Shown here one piece after another: positions 1-8,600 of a stretch of 25,255 bases of DNA. Each line of letters begins with the position of its first letter. Positions within the stretch are counted from its first letter, which is position 1. Both the position numbers and the translations under genes were made by a program. The DNA is from Tritrichomonas foetus. Lineage: Eukaryota > Parabasalia > Tritrichomonadida > Tritrichomonadidae. The notes below the pieces were generated by a model. The model saw only the letters and a program-made list of their open reading frames with translations. It had not been told where the DNA came from and made no database searches. Where the stretch lies: positions 10,537 through 35,791 of the forward strand of contig MLAK01001066.1 of assembly GCA_001839685.1 (NCBI GenBank). The letters run 5' to 3'.

Positions 1-2
1 AA

Positions 3-143
3 GAAGAAGTACTCAAAGAAAAAGAATTACTCAAAGAAGAAGAGGTACTCAAAGAAAAAGAAGAATTACTCAAAGAAGACAAAGTACTCAAAGAAGAAGA
101 GGTATTGAAAGAAGAAGAAGTATACAAAGAAGAAGAAGTCCGA
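3..143 (+). repeat. 18-bp tandem repeat coding for KEEEVL-type hexapeptides
   Basis: About eight imperfect copies of an 18-bp unit (consensus GTACTCAAAGAAGAAGAG) run from the window edge. In frame they encode hexapeptides such as KEEEVL, KEKELL, KEDKVL, KEEEVY and KEEEVR; one copy has an extra Glu codon. The units change gradually toward the 3' end, as in a minisatellite that decays at its border. The array probably continues upstream of the window. Confidence 0.85.
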
Positions 144-350
144 AAAGAAGACTTTTTGACCGACTATTATTCCAAACATTCAATAAATATTCGGCGTAAA
201 CATCATTCATCACCCAAATTAGTAAACCAATTTCTTTTTAGAAATGAAAAATCGACTGATAATGCTGATGAAATGAAAGAAGATAAAATCAACAACAAAG
301 ATATCAAAAACACAGATATTCACACGGAAATAAATTGCAAACCATTATAA
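3..350 (+). CDS. 3' end of a Lys/Glu-repeat protein, function unknown (5' partial)
   Basis: The frame is open from the first complete codon at position 3 to the TAA at 348-350, so the start lies outside the window. The visible 115 residues begin with highly charged KEEEVL-like repeats, likely helical or coiled coil. A non-repetitive hydrophilic tail follows, with basic patches (RRKHH) and Lys/Asp/Asn-rich sequence. A TTG at 105 could be read as a start, but the same repeat continues upstream of it, so it is not a credible one. No enzymatic domain is visible. The next 297 bases stay open in the same frame after the TAA, so the gene may once have extended to 647. Such charged repeats are common in cytoskeletal or scaffold proteins, but no specific function can be assigned. 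Confidence 0.6.
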   Translation, partial: EEVLKEKELLKEEEVLKEKEELLKEDKVLKEEEVLKEEEVYKEEEVRKEDFLTDYYSKHSINIRRKHHSSPKLVNQFLFRNEKSTDNADEMKEDKINNKDIKNTDIHTEINCKPL

Positions 351-407
351 GAAAAGAAAATATTATATCCAAATGAAAAAGAAACTAAAACAAGTAATGA
401 ACAAACA

Positions 408-647
408 ATGGAAAAGTTCTTGAATATATTTCAATTAGTGGAAATTGTCACAAATGAAATTAAAATTACTAAAATAGAAAATAAAAAAGAAAAATTGAAG
501 CTTCAATACCTTTTAAATCGACCACTTGAAAGAAATTGCACACCAAAACATCACAATCATAACCATCATCATCATCATCATAAAAGTACACACCGACATT
601 CTCATGGAAACAAGCACCATCATCATCATCATATATTTGAAGATTAG
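408..647 (+). CDS. Histidine-rich small ORF, or severed C-terminus of the upstream gene
   Basis: This 79-codon frame ends in TAG. The open frame in fact begins at 351, directly after the upstream TAA and in phase with it; the first ATG is at 408. The N-terminal half is ordinary Leu/Ile/Lys/Glu-rich sequence. Codons at 549-632 encode a 28-residue segment with 18 histidines, including two runs of six, interspersed with Asn, Ser, Lys and Arg; this could bind metal ions. The protein ends IFED. Either this is an independent small gene, or it is the former C-terminus of the Lys/Glu-repeat gene cut off by one stop codon. CAT-repeat expansion could have produced the His runs. No homologous family is recognised. 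The 199 bp after it, up to the convergent gene ending at 847, hold only A/T-rich spacer. Confidence 0.4.
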   Translation: MEKFLNIFQLVEIVTNEIKITKIENKKEKLKLQYLLNRPLERNCTPKHHNHNHHHHHHKSTHRHSHGNKHHHHHHIFED

Positions 648-846
648 AAAAAAACAGAAATAAAATAAATTTAAAATTAAAACATTTATAAAAGTTATTA
701 AAACATTTATAATATGTAATATGTCTATTTTCTATTAAACAAAAAAGTTCGCTTAAATCAGTCAAGAAATTGCTTAGTAACTACTACTGTAGGATTCTTG
801 ACATTTCCATTTTTTCAAATTTATGAAACATCATTGGAAAATAAAA

Positions 847-1623
847 CTATTCAGACTTTTTCATATCCTCAAATATTTGTTTTTGAGATGCAGGATTTGT
901 TGGAAATGGATCTTTTCGGTTTGCTGGTGCTGGAACTTCATAAATACTCTTGAATAATCCTGGAATAGAGTTTGTTGACTTTTTTGTAAAAGGATTTGGA
1001 AGGGGATCTTCACAAATTTTTTCTGATGTTTCAATATAAGTAATATTTTCACCATGCATTTTCCTGCGTTGATGAAAGGCTATACTTTCATCTTCTTGGC
1101 TCATTAGCATTTCTTTGAGAATAATTGGATATTCTGGAACTGTTTCCCAAGCGGAAAAAGCGATATCATTTAATCGTGAAATTTCGATTTGTTTTGAATC
1201 ATCATTTTTTTCGGGTTTAAATGGCTGTGACGAATTCAGGAAATCATTATTGAAATCATTTTGTTGTTGGAAATAGCTTTTCGAAAATAATTTTGGTGAA
1301 TTTTGCGGTTGATGGTGAAAAGGATAAAAATTTGAATGGCTTTTTGGTTGCAAGGACTCAAGAAACTTTCGGCTTTTTTCACGCGTTTGCTGATATTTTA
1401 GATTTACAATAATAGTTGATCCGTTTTTAACATCTTGGGCATCAAACGTAAGATATGGATTGAGAAGCTTTCCTTTGCATGCAATTATGAAATTTGATCC
1501 TGGAAGTTCTTCAAAGCCGTTTGCAATGAGCACCTCCTTTACTGGTAGTGAGGCATCAAATTTAACGATTTTGGCTCCACCCCATGTCCAGCGAATGCGA
1601 AGAACACGATTCATCATTTCCAT
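847..1623 (-). CDS. Ubiquitin-like (beta-grasp) domain protein, otherwise unknown
   Basis: This intact 258-residue protein starts with MEMMNRV; the first ATG was used, although codons 3 and 4 are also Met. Residues 6-76 read like a ubiquitin fold: a first strand (VLRIRWTW), a turn, a strand-helix segment (FDASLPVKEVL), then NFIIACKGKLLNPYLTF, which parallels the LIFAGKQLEDGRTL region of ubiquitin, and finally DVKNGSTIIVNL, matching its last strand. There is no terminal Gly-Gly, so it should not be conjugated like ubiquitin. The rest is mostly polar and probably disordered (Gln, Asn, Ser, Pro, Phe). A shorter conserved-looking stretch, RLNDIAFSAWETVPEYPIIL, lies around residues 150-170, followed by Pro-rich sequence. 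Such proteins often act as adaptors, but nothing here defines a partner. The stop is TAG. The fold is fairly secure; the function is unknown. Confidence 0.75.
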   Translation of the reverse strand: MEMMNRVLRIRWTWGGAKIVKFDASLPVKEVLIANGFEELPGSNFIIACKGKLLNPYLTFDAQDVKNGSTIIVNLKYQQTREKSRKFLESLQPKSHSNFYPFHHQPQNSPKLFSKSYFQQQNDFNNDFLNSSQPFKPEKNDDSKQIEISRLNDIAFSAWETVPEYPIILKEMLMSQEDESIAFHQRRKMHGENITYIETSEKICEDPLPNPFTKKSTNSIPGLFKSIYEVPAPANRKDPFPTNPASQKQIFEDMKKSE

Positions 1624-2473
1624 TTATTTTTCTGTTAGTTTTAGAAATATTTGAATTATTGATTGAGAATTCACAAGAAAAATCATGGAATAAAAGCGAA
1701 TTATTCAGAAAAAAAAAATATTAGATTTTGAAATTTTACATTATTTAAATATGCTTTTTGAATGCCAATTGAAATAAATTAAATTACATTCAAATATTGG
1801 GTGAGATCAGATGCATAACTTTAATAAACTTTACATCAAAAGAGAATAATTATCATAAAGGCATATATTCACTGATTTTGAACAATCAAGCTTCGAAAGT
1901 TTTCGTACTTTTATGAATTATCCACAAAAATGAATATTTTATCAAAACTTCATATTATTTGAATGATTCGAAGTTTTATTTTGAATATATTAATTCAATA
2001 TATTCTTCATAAAATCTTGGTTAGATTGAAAAATTTAATAACAGAATAAAAATAAAAACGAAAAACTACTGTAGTTTCTCATTTAATTTTCAATTATATC
2101 GATTTAAACCTCATTTTTATTATATTTTATATACATTCTAATATGTATATAGCATATAAAATTGGATTTATTTGTATTACTAGAAGATAATGATGCATCG
2201 CTTATATCAAAATTGAATATTTTATATTTGTTTTTCATAAGCATCTCAATGCTATGAAATTTTCAATTTTCATTTCTGAACTATGATTCAATCAATCGCA
2301 ATTTTTCTTTTGAAAATTTTACCTGTAACCATTTCCCATATAAGATCAATCACACTAATAGTAATACTAAAAATTTTTTGTTTGCGAACTATGCATACTG
2401 TAAGATGTATACAAACCAAATAGTCTTAACGTACGAAATCACTCAAATGATCCTTATCATCAGTATTACTTAA

Positions 2474-2611
2474 TACCATCAGTCAAAAATCAAAACCCAA
2501 ATAGCTAAAAGAATGACGAAAATTTCCCTTATCGCAAACTTCGCAAATGGTCGAATTCACAAATATTTCGAAAATGATTCTGAAGAAGCTATTGTTTCAG
2601 TTTTCGGGTGA
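2474..2611 (+). pseudogene. Possible small coding relic, function unknown
   Basis: The frame is open between the TAA at 2471-2473 and the TGA at 2609-2611, with an ATG at 2513. From that ATG it encodes 32 residues of protein-like composition (begins MTKISLIANFANGRIHKYFE). It is richer in balanced, charged and hydrophobic codons than the surrounding spacer. No family is recognised. It may be the 5' part of a decayed gene whose later part is the open frame at 2905-3120, but the roughly 290 bases between them carry several stops in all frames. A chance open frame remains possible. Confidence 0.2.
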
Positions 2612-2810
2612 ACAGCTTTCAGTCAATTGTTAAATCTATATTTTATAGTTATGAGCCATATTTATTCATAGTTTTGAAATTTTGCAACAATTAAACCGAA
2701 AAAAGAGCGATTTTGGAGGAAGCCTAAAAAAAAATTGTGAGAAGCTTTTTTTCCAAGAATCATAAAGATTATAATACTGCTTCCCATAATTCTATTTACA
2801 CTTCTTCTAT

Positions 2811-2830
2811 CGATTTTTAATTAAAAATCG
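2811..2830. repeat. 20-bp perfect palindrome
   Basis: CGATTTTTAATTAAAAATCG equals its own reverse complement over 20 bases. In A/T-rich DNA this can occur by chance, but the CG ends make it better than a plain A/T palindrome. It could be a hairpin or a protein-binding site. No gene starts next to it. Confidence 0.5.
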
Positions 2831-2904
2831 CGAAAATTTTGATAGTTTTAACTCAGTGATGTTGAATTAATTCAATTTCCATTTGACAAATATGAATGTA
2901 TTGA

Positions 2905-3120
2905 AATCTTTTCTGTCATAAAATTTTAGTATATGAAGAAAATAGACTGGCAGTCCTCAACAGCACATTCTCAAGCAGGGATACAGATACAACGATTGAA
3001 AGACCAAATCAAGAAAAATGGAATCCAATATGTTTTTTTCCAGACTCGATGCCAAGTGAATTTTCTGATGACTCGCCATTTAGATGGCAAAACATTCGTA
3101 ATCTTCTCATTGATGCCTAA
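2905..3120 (+). pseudogene. Probable gene relic without a start codon
   Basis: The frame opens after the TGA at 2902-2904 and ends with the TAA at 3118-3120, giving 71 codons. The first in-frame ATG is deep inside, near 3049. The predicted peptide is not low complexity: it has balanced charged, aromatic and Ser/Asp/Pro residues (ERPNQEKWNP, SDDSPFRWQNIRNLL). This looks like the C-terminal end of a real protein. An overlapping frame at 2933-3193 has an ATG but turns into a Phe/Leu/Ile run, as expected for translated poly-T spacer. Either could be the true frame. Local base composition is less A/T-rich than its flanks. I do not recognise a family. A truncated pseudogene is the simplest reading. 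Confidence 0.3.
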
Positions 3121-3193
3121 ATTTTTTTTATTTATATCAAAATTATTAATATTTTTTTTATACTTCATTTTTGTATTTTGGAAAACATTATAA

Positions 3194-3683
3194 TTTTCGA
3201 TGGAGGGTCATATGATAATAAAAAGCACGATTTATGATAAGAAATAATCAAGATATTAATGCTATAAAATCACTTTTTATCTCAATAATTCTCAGAAATT
3301 TCTGTGGGGTTTATTTTTTTCTCACAATTTTTTTTTGGATTTGGTTTTCTCTGTATCTTGATTTTTAAATTATAATATTTATATATTATTAATAGGATTA
3401 CAATTAAATAATATTTAGATGACAATAATATCAACAATTATTCATTTAGATCTCTCAATAGTCTTCTACATCTAGAGCTAGTTAGTTTGTATACATCTAT
3501 ACTGTATGATAGATCTTTTTGAGAACATTGAATTTTCAATAGTTATAACTCTGGAAATTGCACAGAATATGTAATAATAGAATGTGATTCGAATCATATT
3601 GGTATAATCCATTATAATGCTGGTTCTTGATAAATATAATAATGCGGAAATGATGCGATGAATGTGATAATTAAATATTTAAA
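3194..3683. other. A+T-rich spacer
   Basis: I see no credible frame, RNA gene or repeat here. It is plain A/T-rich DNA leading up to the target-site duplication of the neighbouring mobile element. Confidence 0.55.
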
Positions 3684-3691
3684 TATTAAAC
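3684..3691. repeat. Left target-site duplication (TATTAAAC)
   Basis: TATTAAAC directly abuts the left inverted terminus of the 3692-3991 element and is repeated exactly at 3992-3999. The next two bases, GG, are also shared, so the duplication could be read as 8 to 10 bp. Confidence 0.75.
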
Positions 3692-3720
3692 GGCAGGATT
3701 TTTTTTCCTATGAGTTTTGT
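3692..3720 (+). repeat. Left terminal inverted repeat
   Basis: It starts GGCAGGATT, runs through eight T residues and ends CCTATGAGTTTTGT. It pairs with 3962-3991. Confidence 0.8.
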
Positions 3721-3734
3721 TTTTTGACACTAAA

Positions 3735-3914
3735 AATGGGTAAATGTGATGTGACTTTGCGGGCCCCTTCGACTCATTCGGCCATTGGAAGAGGTGCTGC
3801 CACGTGACCACAGCTTCGGATCGCTTCGCTCCCTCCGCTGTGTTCACGTGGCGCACCTCCTCCATGTCGAAGTGACCCAAAGAACCAGCAAAGTTCACAT
3901 CACATTTACCCATT
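3735..3914. repeat. G+C-rich internal hairpin of the mobile element
   Basis: The segment starts AATGGGTAAATGTGATGTGA and ends in its reverse complement; the two 26-27 bp arms differ by one base insertion. Nested inside, GAGGTGCTGCCACGTG in the left arm faces CACGTGGCGCACCTCC in the right arm. The tip contains GGATCGCTTCGCTCC, which is itself nearly self-complementary. Confidence 0.8.
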
Positions 3915-3961
3915 AGGTTTTTTCCACTTTTGACCTTTATTTGACCTTTCACTTCACATTT

Positions 3962-3991
3962 ACAAAACTCATAGGAAAATAAATCTCTGCC
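3962..3991 (-). repeat. Right terminal inverted repeat
   Basis: Read on the minus strand it begins GGCAGAGATTTATTTT and ends CCTATGAGTTTTGT. Compared with the left end it has one extra A and one T-to-A change. Confidence 0.8.
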
Positions 3992-3999
3992 TATTAAAC
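3992..3999. repeat. Right target-site duplication (TATTAAAC)
   Basis: This is an exact copy of 3684-3691 immediately outside the right terminus. A perfect copy suggests a fairly recent insertion or little later drift. Confidence 0.75.
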
Positions 4000-4322
4000 G
4001 GTTAATTTTATTGTTTCAATAAGAAAATGGAAAAATCATTGTAGATCGTGACTTATAACAAAGATATTCATCAATACTCAGATCTACTTTTATAATTCCC
4101 ATCAACAATAAAGATTATTGGAAAATGCTACTAATTCTTCTTTTGCGATCATTCTAGAAACCAATATAAAGTAAACAGCAGAATAATAATAATTTTCAAA
4201 GAATATTTCGAGATATAGGTTCATCATTTCTATAAATATTTTCATTAATTACTTGGTTGACTGTTCACAATTATTCGGCCATATAGAAACTGAAATATTT
4301 CTCTGAACCATTTCCGAATTAA
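4000..4322. other. Spacer upstream of the 300-codon gene
   Basis: A/T-rich sequence with no frame or RNA gene that I can support. Its last part must carry the promoter of the gene starting at 4323. Confidence 0.5.
4308..4313 (+). promoter_or_regulatory. Possible initiator (Inr) element
   Basis: CCATTT lies 13 bases before the ATG at 4323, counted from its A. Trichomonad genes are known for an initiator of the type TCA(C/T)(A/T) placed a few to about 20 bases before the start codon. This site matches except for the first base. Short motifs like this occur by chance, so the call is weak. Confidence 0.25.
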
Positions 4323-5225
4323 ATGAAAAATGCAACAAATTTGGCGAATACAATGCTTCCTCGACTTCCACAATATCCACAACATTCCGCACTAGAGTGT
4401 AGAGCAGCAAAAACAAGTCACATTCCAAAACGTTGCTTAGGAAATATTCATCTTCATACAAATCTCATCTCTTCAAATCTTCCAGAGTATCGCTGTTCAG
4501 TCCCGCGACCACCCAAATACATTCAATGCTTTCCAAAACCACAACCATTGCCTTCAATTTCGAACAATTTTATTTATTTATCGAAAACCGAAAACAACAA
4601 AATTTCTCAACTTTCGTCTCAGTCAAATCACACTCACAACGACCCCGATCAAAATTTGAAAACCCAAGGCCAAAAAACCGAAAATCAAAGTCAATCAGAT
4701 AATAATTCAAAAATTTCACAAAAATCACAGCAAACAACTTCTCCTTCATCTTCTATTCAAACTCGAGATGCTGCCAGCTCTGATTTTTCCAATTCAAATA
4801 ATATTTCTAGCCAATTTTCCCAAAATTATCATTCAAACAAACCTTCTCAATTTATTGAAGGGACTGCAATGATTGGTGATCCATCAGTTTATGGTTACAA
4901 AAAAGCAGCTCCACCCCGCGCCCCTGCTCTTCCTGCCAGAATTCGAACAAGCTTGGGGAACCGCCAAGCCCAAAATTGTCAAGCTGTTAGAAAAAGTGAC
5001 AATATGAGAAAAAGTGAGAATTCACAAAAATTGACAATGAAATATTTTGGGGAAAATAATGGTCAAATTGGATGCTTTTCTGCGACAATACCTGTCAAAT
5101 TCCCTGACTGGAAAGTTAAACCTGTCAAATCGAAAGCTGCCGTGATTGTTGAAGAAGAAAAAATTGATCAAGAAATTTTGGCAAAAAGGAATAAAAGAAT
5201 TGCAGCTTTCTTCACGCTCAAATAA
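4323..5225 (+). CDS. Hypothetical, largely disordered protein
   Basis: This intact 300-codon frame starts at the first ATG after upstream stops and ends in TAA. Residues 1-80 are Pro/Cys/His-containing with a polar composition (PRPPKYIQCFPKPQPLP near 62-78). Residues 95-175 are a Ser/Gln/Asn-rich low-complexity stretch. Residues 180-210 (GDPSVYGYKKAAPPRAPALP) are Pro-rich and basic. The last 70 residues look more conserved, with alternating hydrophobic and charged positions (FSATIPVKFPDW; EEEKIDQEILAKRNKRIAAF), possibly a short helix. There is no signal peptide or transmembrane segment. I do not recognise a family. An adaptor or cytoskeletal role would be guesswork. A weak initiator-like motif precedes it. 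It converges on the giant gene ending at 5641. Confidence 0.65.
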   Translation: MKNATNLANTMLPRLPQYPQHSALECRAAKTSHIPKRCLGNIHLHTNLISSNLPEYRCSVPRPPKYIQCFPKPQPLPSISNNFIYLSKTENNKISQLSSQSNHTHNDPDQNLKTQGQKTENQSQSDNNSKISQKSQQTTSPSSSIQTRDAASSDFSNSNNISSQFSQNYHSNKPSQFIEGTAMIGDPSVYGYKKAAPPRAPALPARIRTSLGNRQAQNCQAVRKSDNMRKSENSQKLTMKYFGENNGQIGCFSATIPVKFPDWKVKPVKSKAAVIVEEEKIDQEILAKRNKRIAAFFTLK

Positions 5226-5640
5226 TTTTGTTTTTCTTTTTCTTGCGGAAGCAAATGTCGAGATTATCTTGTGAAACCATTTTTTTGATTTATGAATTTA
5301 AAATTCACTTTATTGAATCGTCAATTGATTCACTGAAAAGCTCCACATGCTCCAATCTTTTATTCTGATGTCGAATTCTACATTTTATTTTGTTTTGTTT
5401 TTATATTATTTGCGGATATTCTATAAACTTGTTCTTAATTTATTTATTTATTTTTTTCAGATCTGATGATTTCATTTCTAATTTAATTAACTATGAAAAT
5501 ACTGTGAAAACAATCCTATTATCACCGACAGAAAGTATGTAATATATGAAGACATATGGAAAAAAATTGTTTATATCTAAATAGTTTTATTAACAAAATA
5601 AAAAACAATATATTTTCGCAAAAAAACATGTATATAATGC
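5226..5640. other. Convergent intergenic spacer
   Basis: This lies between the 3' ends of the plus-strand gene ending at 5225 and the minus-strand gene ending at 5641. It is T-rich and A-rich with no open frame of note. It presumably holds both polyadenylation regions, but no defined signal could be picked with confidence. Confidence 0.5.
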
Positions 5641-8600
5641 TTATCTAAAGCTTATTGTGCTTGTAGAAACTTTTGGTTTTGCAATTTTGGCATTTTCTAT
5701 ATTATCTTTAATAACATTTCTCTTCTTTTTGATAATAGCTTGAGATTTTCGAAATTCTTCGGGGGTTATGTGTGATCCAAGCCTAGAACTATCACCATGA
5801 ACAATTGGTGGAACATATTCAGGTGTCTTTCCTATTACCTCAAAAAGAAACTGTGCATCGATGGTGTCAATAACTAATAAGCCTTTCAATACTTTTCCAT
5901 ACATTTTTGGTTCGAATATTATTGTAATAGGAACTTCAGTATATTCATTCATTGATGGGAAAAGAAAACCACGATCAGAGTCAACTTTAAATTCAGAAGC
6001 AGAACCTTGAACAAAATAGGTGTGAAATGGTGTCTGTGCTCTAAAGATTGATGGAACTGAGCATTTGGCATATCCAACTTTGTTCAATAAACTTTCAACA
6101 ACGATAGTTCCTTGAGGTTTTCCACGATCAACTTTTAATTCAAGTTGGAAATGCCATTCTTGACCTAATGGATTCTTTACAGTCATCTTAGCTACAGTAT
6201 TCAAAGGTCTCATTGGTAAAAATTTAATGGAGACTTTCAAATCAAGTGAATTTTCATGTCGATCAACAGAAACTGGTCGAATATCAAGGGCTCCTCGAAC
6301 AAATTCACAATTTTGCGGTATGGATAAATCAATAGCATATTCAGATGGATTAAATATTTCATTTTCCCCTGTTAAAGTAAATATCATAACTTCATCAATT
6401 CCTAATTGAGCTTTTGTACGAATTGTTCTAATATTAGGAATTTCATTAACTAGGGAATCACCAATGATTGGATAAACCCAACGAATTGTGGGAACATCAT
6501 TTTCTTTTTCATTACTATTTTTATTTATTTGCTTATTGGTTGAAGCTCCGTTTCTTGTTGGTCCAAGTGATGCAACAATAATATGTGCTTTATATTGTCC
6601 AGAATTAGATGGCGTAAATGTGAATGGAATTTGGAATTCTTCACCGAAACATGATAATGAAAAAACTTTCCTTTTGATCAAAAATTTAAATACTTCTTCT
6701 TCTTCAGAAGTTGATAAAGATACAATAAATCTAGAGGGATAGGGAAATGGATTATTAAACAAAACCATTGCAGAATTTGTTGATCCAATCATTGATGTAA
6801 TAATAATTGGAGATAGAGGCTGTGGTGGTTTCCCAACACCTGATAATTTGTAAACCCAGTCGCCCATTTCATTTGATTTAAAGCTAATCGATGCAGTTTC
6901 TTTCTGTCCAACTGAACTTGGAATATATCTCACTTCAATTCGTTTCTTTTCATGTGAAGTTAATTGAATAACTCGTTTGGAAACAATATGAAATGAAGTC
7001 ATGTTATCATTTTCAGTTCTAAATGAAACAATTTTTTCAAGGGGGTTTTCAAGTGTGATGAAAGTTGATGCAAATTTTCCTATTGGTGAAGATAAAGGCG
7101 CAATTGAATTATCTGGAGCTTTTTCTGCATCAATTTTGATCGAATACCAAAATTCACCATCCTCTTCAGAATAGAAATAAACAGATGACATTCTTTTCAT
7201 TTCCTTTAAAGGTGATACAACAAGTTGATAATTTGTCGTGGAATTTGGTGGAGCAAAAAAGACTTTGTCACCAAACAAGTCATCATCACTTAAAACAACA
7301 GAAAACTGAGCTTGCTGATTCTTTGGATTTGCAATTGGAATATTCACAGTAACGCATTTTCGAGCACTCGTTGAAACAGAGATTGTTTGTTCAGGTGCTG
7401 GTGAATCAACGTGAATTTCCAAAATATACCAAACAAAATTTTTAGTGATGGGATCAGTGAAAGTGATTGTTCCAGCTGCTAAGCCACTTCTTGGTGCATA
7501 TATTTGATATTGAAAATCAGGACGTAATTCACCATTAACAAATTCATAATCTGAATTATAAGTGATTATTGGAATAGTAGTTGTTACATTTATTTTTCCA
7601 TTTTTAATTGATGAACTTTTGACTTTAATTGAATTTGTTGTTTTCTGCCTTGCTTGGCAGTTTATTACAAACTTTTCTTCCGCTGGAGGTTCATCAACCT
7701 GGGCAGTCATATGATAAATAACAGTTGATTCTTTATTTAAATTCATCACAGTTAAATCACCAGAAAAACATCCTATTTTATTCGGTTGATAAGTAACTGG
7801 GAGCATTATTGTAGAATTTGGCTTTACAGTGATTCTCGGGGGTGCTGAAAATGAAGAATCACCTGTTACAGTAATCTTGAAGTTCCATGGTTCATTCGAA
7901 GGATTATGAAATGGCACATCTTGTTTCATTGATCGTCCAGAAACAGTATTAAATTCTAATGTCAATTCTTTAGTCGCAGAGAGTCCAATTGCATTTATTG
8001 TGAATAGTCTGACATCAAATGGTGAGACTAAAGCAATTCTACAAGGATAATTTCCGGCTTTTGACGGTTTAAATGAAACAGGAAGCATATTTGTTTTGAT
8101 TCCAGAGTTTTTAGCCATTGAATCAATCATAGCCTGTTTATAAATAACAACATTATCAGGAATTTCAAAGAATTGTGGTGAGCTATTAAAGATGGTGAAC
8201 TTTTGAGAAGAAAATGATTGTTTGTATAACAGTTCACATTCATGTGTTCTTCTAGTTAGCATGTCTTTGAATTTCCTTTCGGAACAAGCATTTGATGTGC
8301 ATGCAATTTTCTCAATGGAATATGCAAGTGCTTTAATAAGATTTGCGTTTTGCATATCAATCGGAACATTATAAGAAAATTTTTTATTTGCTTCAATTTT
8401 AATTTTTCCATTCACAAGCTCAATTGCTTGAGGTAGGACAGATTTGGCTACAATATCAATTGCAAACTCACCTGCTTGATCAGAAGAGAATAATACAATG
8501 CACCTAAAAGTTCCAATTCGAATTGGAACAAATTCAAGTTCAATTGTACATTCAGAATTGGCACTATTGAATTCAATTTCATTATCGCTAAAAATGAACG

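Larger units (their letters stand above)
1624..2904. other. A+T-rich gene-poor spacer with one possible coding relic
   Basis: Both strands are dense in stops and homopolymer A/T runs. Apart from the short frame at 2474-2611 and the 20-bp palindrome at 2811-2830, listed separately, I see no gene, tRNA, structured RNA or tandem array. Confidence 0.6.
3692..3991. mobile_element. Non-autonomous fold-back DNA transposon (MITE-like, about 300 bp)
   Basis: The ends are inverted repeats of 29-30 bp beginning GGCAG, followed by a strictly shared core CCTATGAGTTTTGT. The left copy (3692-3720) and right copy (3962-3991) differ by one substitution and one indel. A direct duplication TATTAAAC flanks the element. 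Inside, two further pairs of inverted segments continue the palindrome: 3735-3760 with 3888-3914, and 3787-3814 with 3837-3863. Most of the element can therefore fold into one long hairpin with a loop at about 3815-3836. The centre is strikingly G+C-rich for this genome, with a CACGTG in each arm. No transposase is encoded. Long inverted ends and an 8-10 bp duplication fit Mutator-like (MULE) elements, which are known in trichomonads, or hAT; the superfamily call is inference. Confidence 0.8.

Noticed and set aside
469..765. 98-codon minus-strand frame with Asp runs
   Set aside because: The Asp runs are the antisense reading of the CAT/CAC histidine codons; the rest is Phe/Ile/Leu-rich A/T translation.
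2933..3193. 86-codon frame with an ATG as an independent gene
   Set aside because: Its C-terminal third is translated poly-T (Phe/Leu/Ile run), and an overlapping frame looks at least as protein-like. Treated as part of a relic.
3686..3952. 88-codon minus-strand frame across the mobile element
   Set aside because: It spans the fold-back arms of the element; openness follows from locally high G+C, not from coding. No domain is visible.
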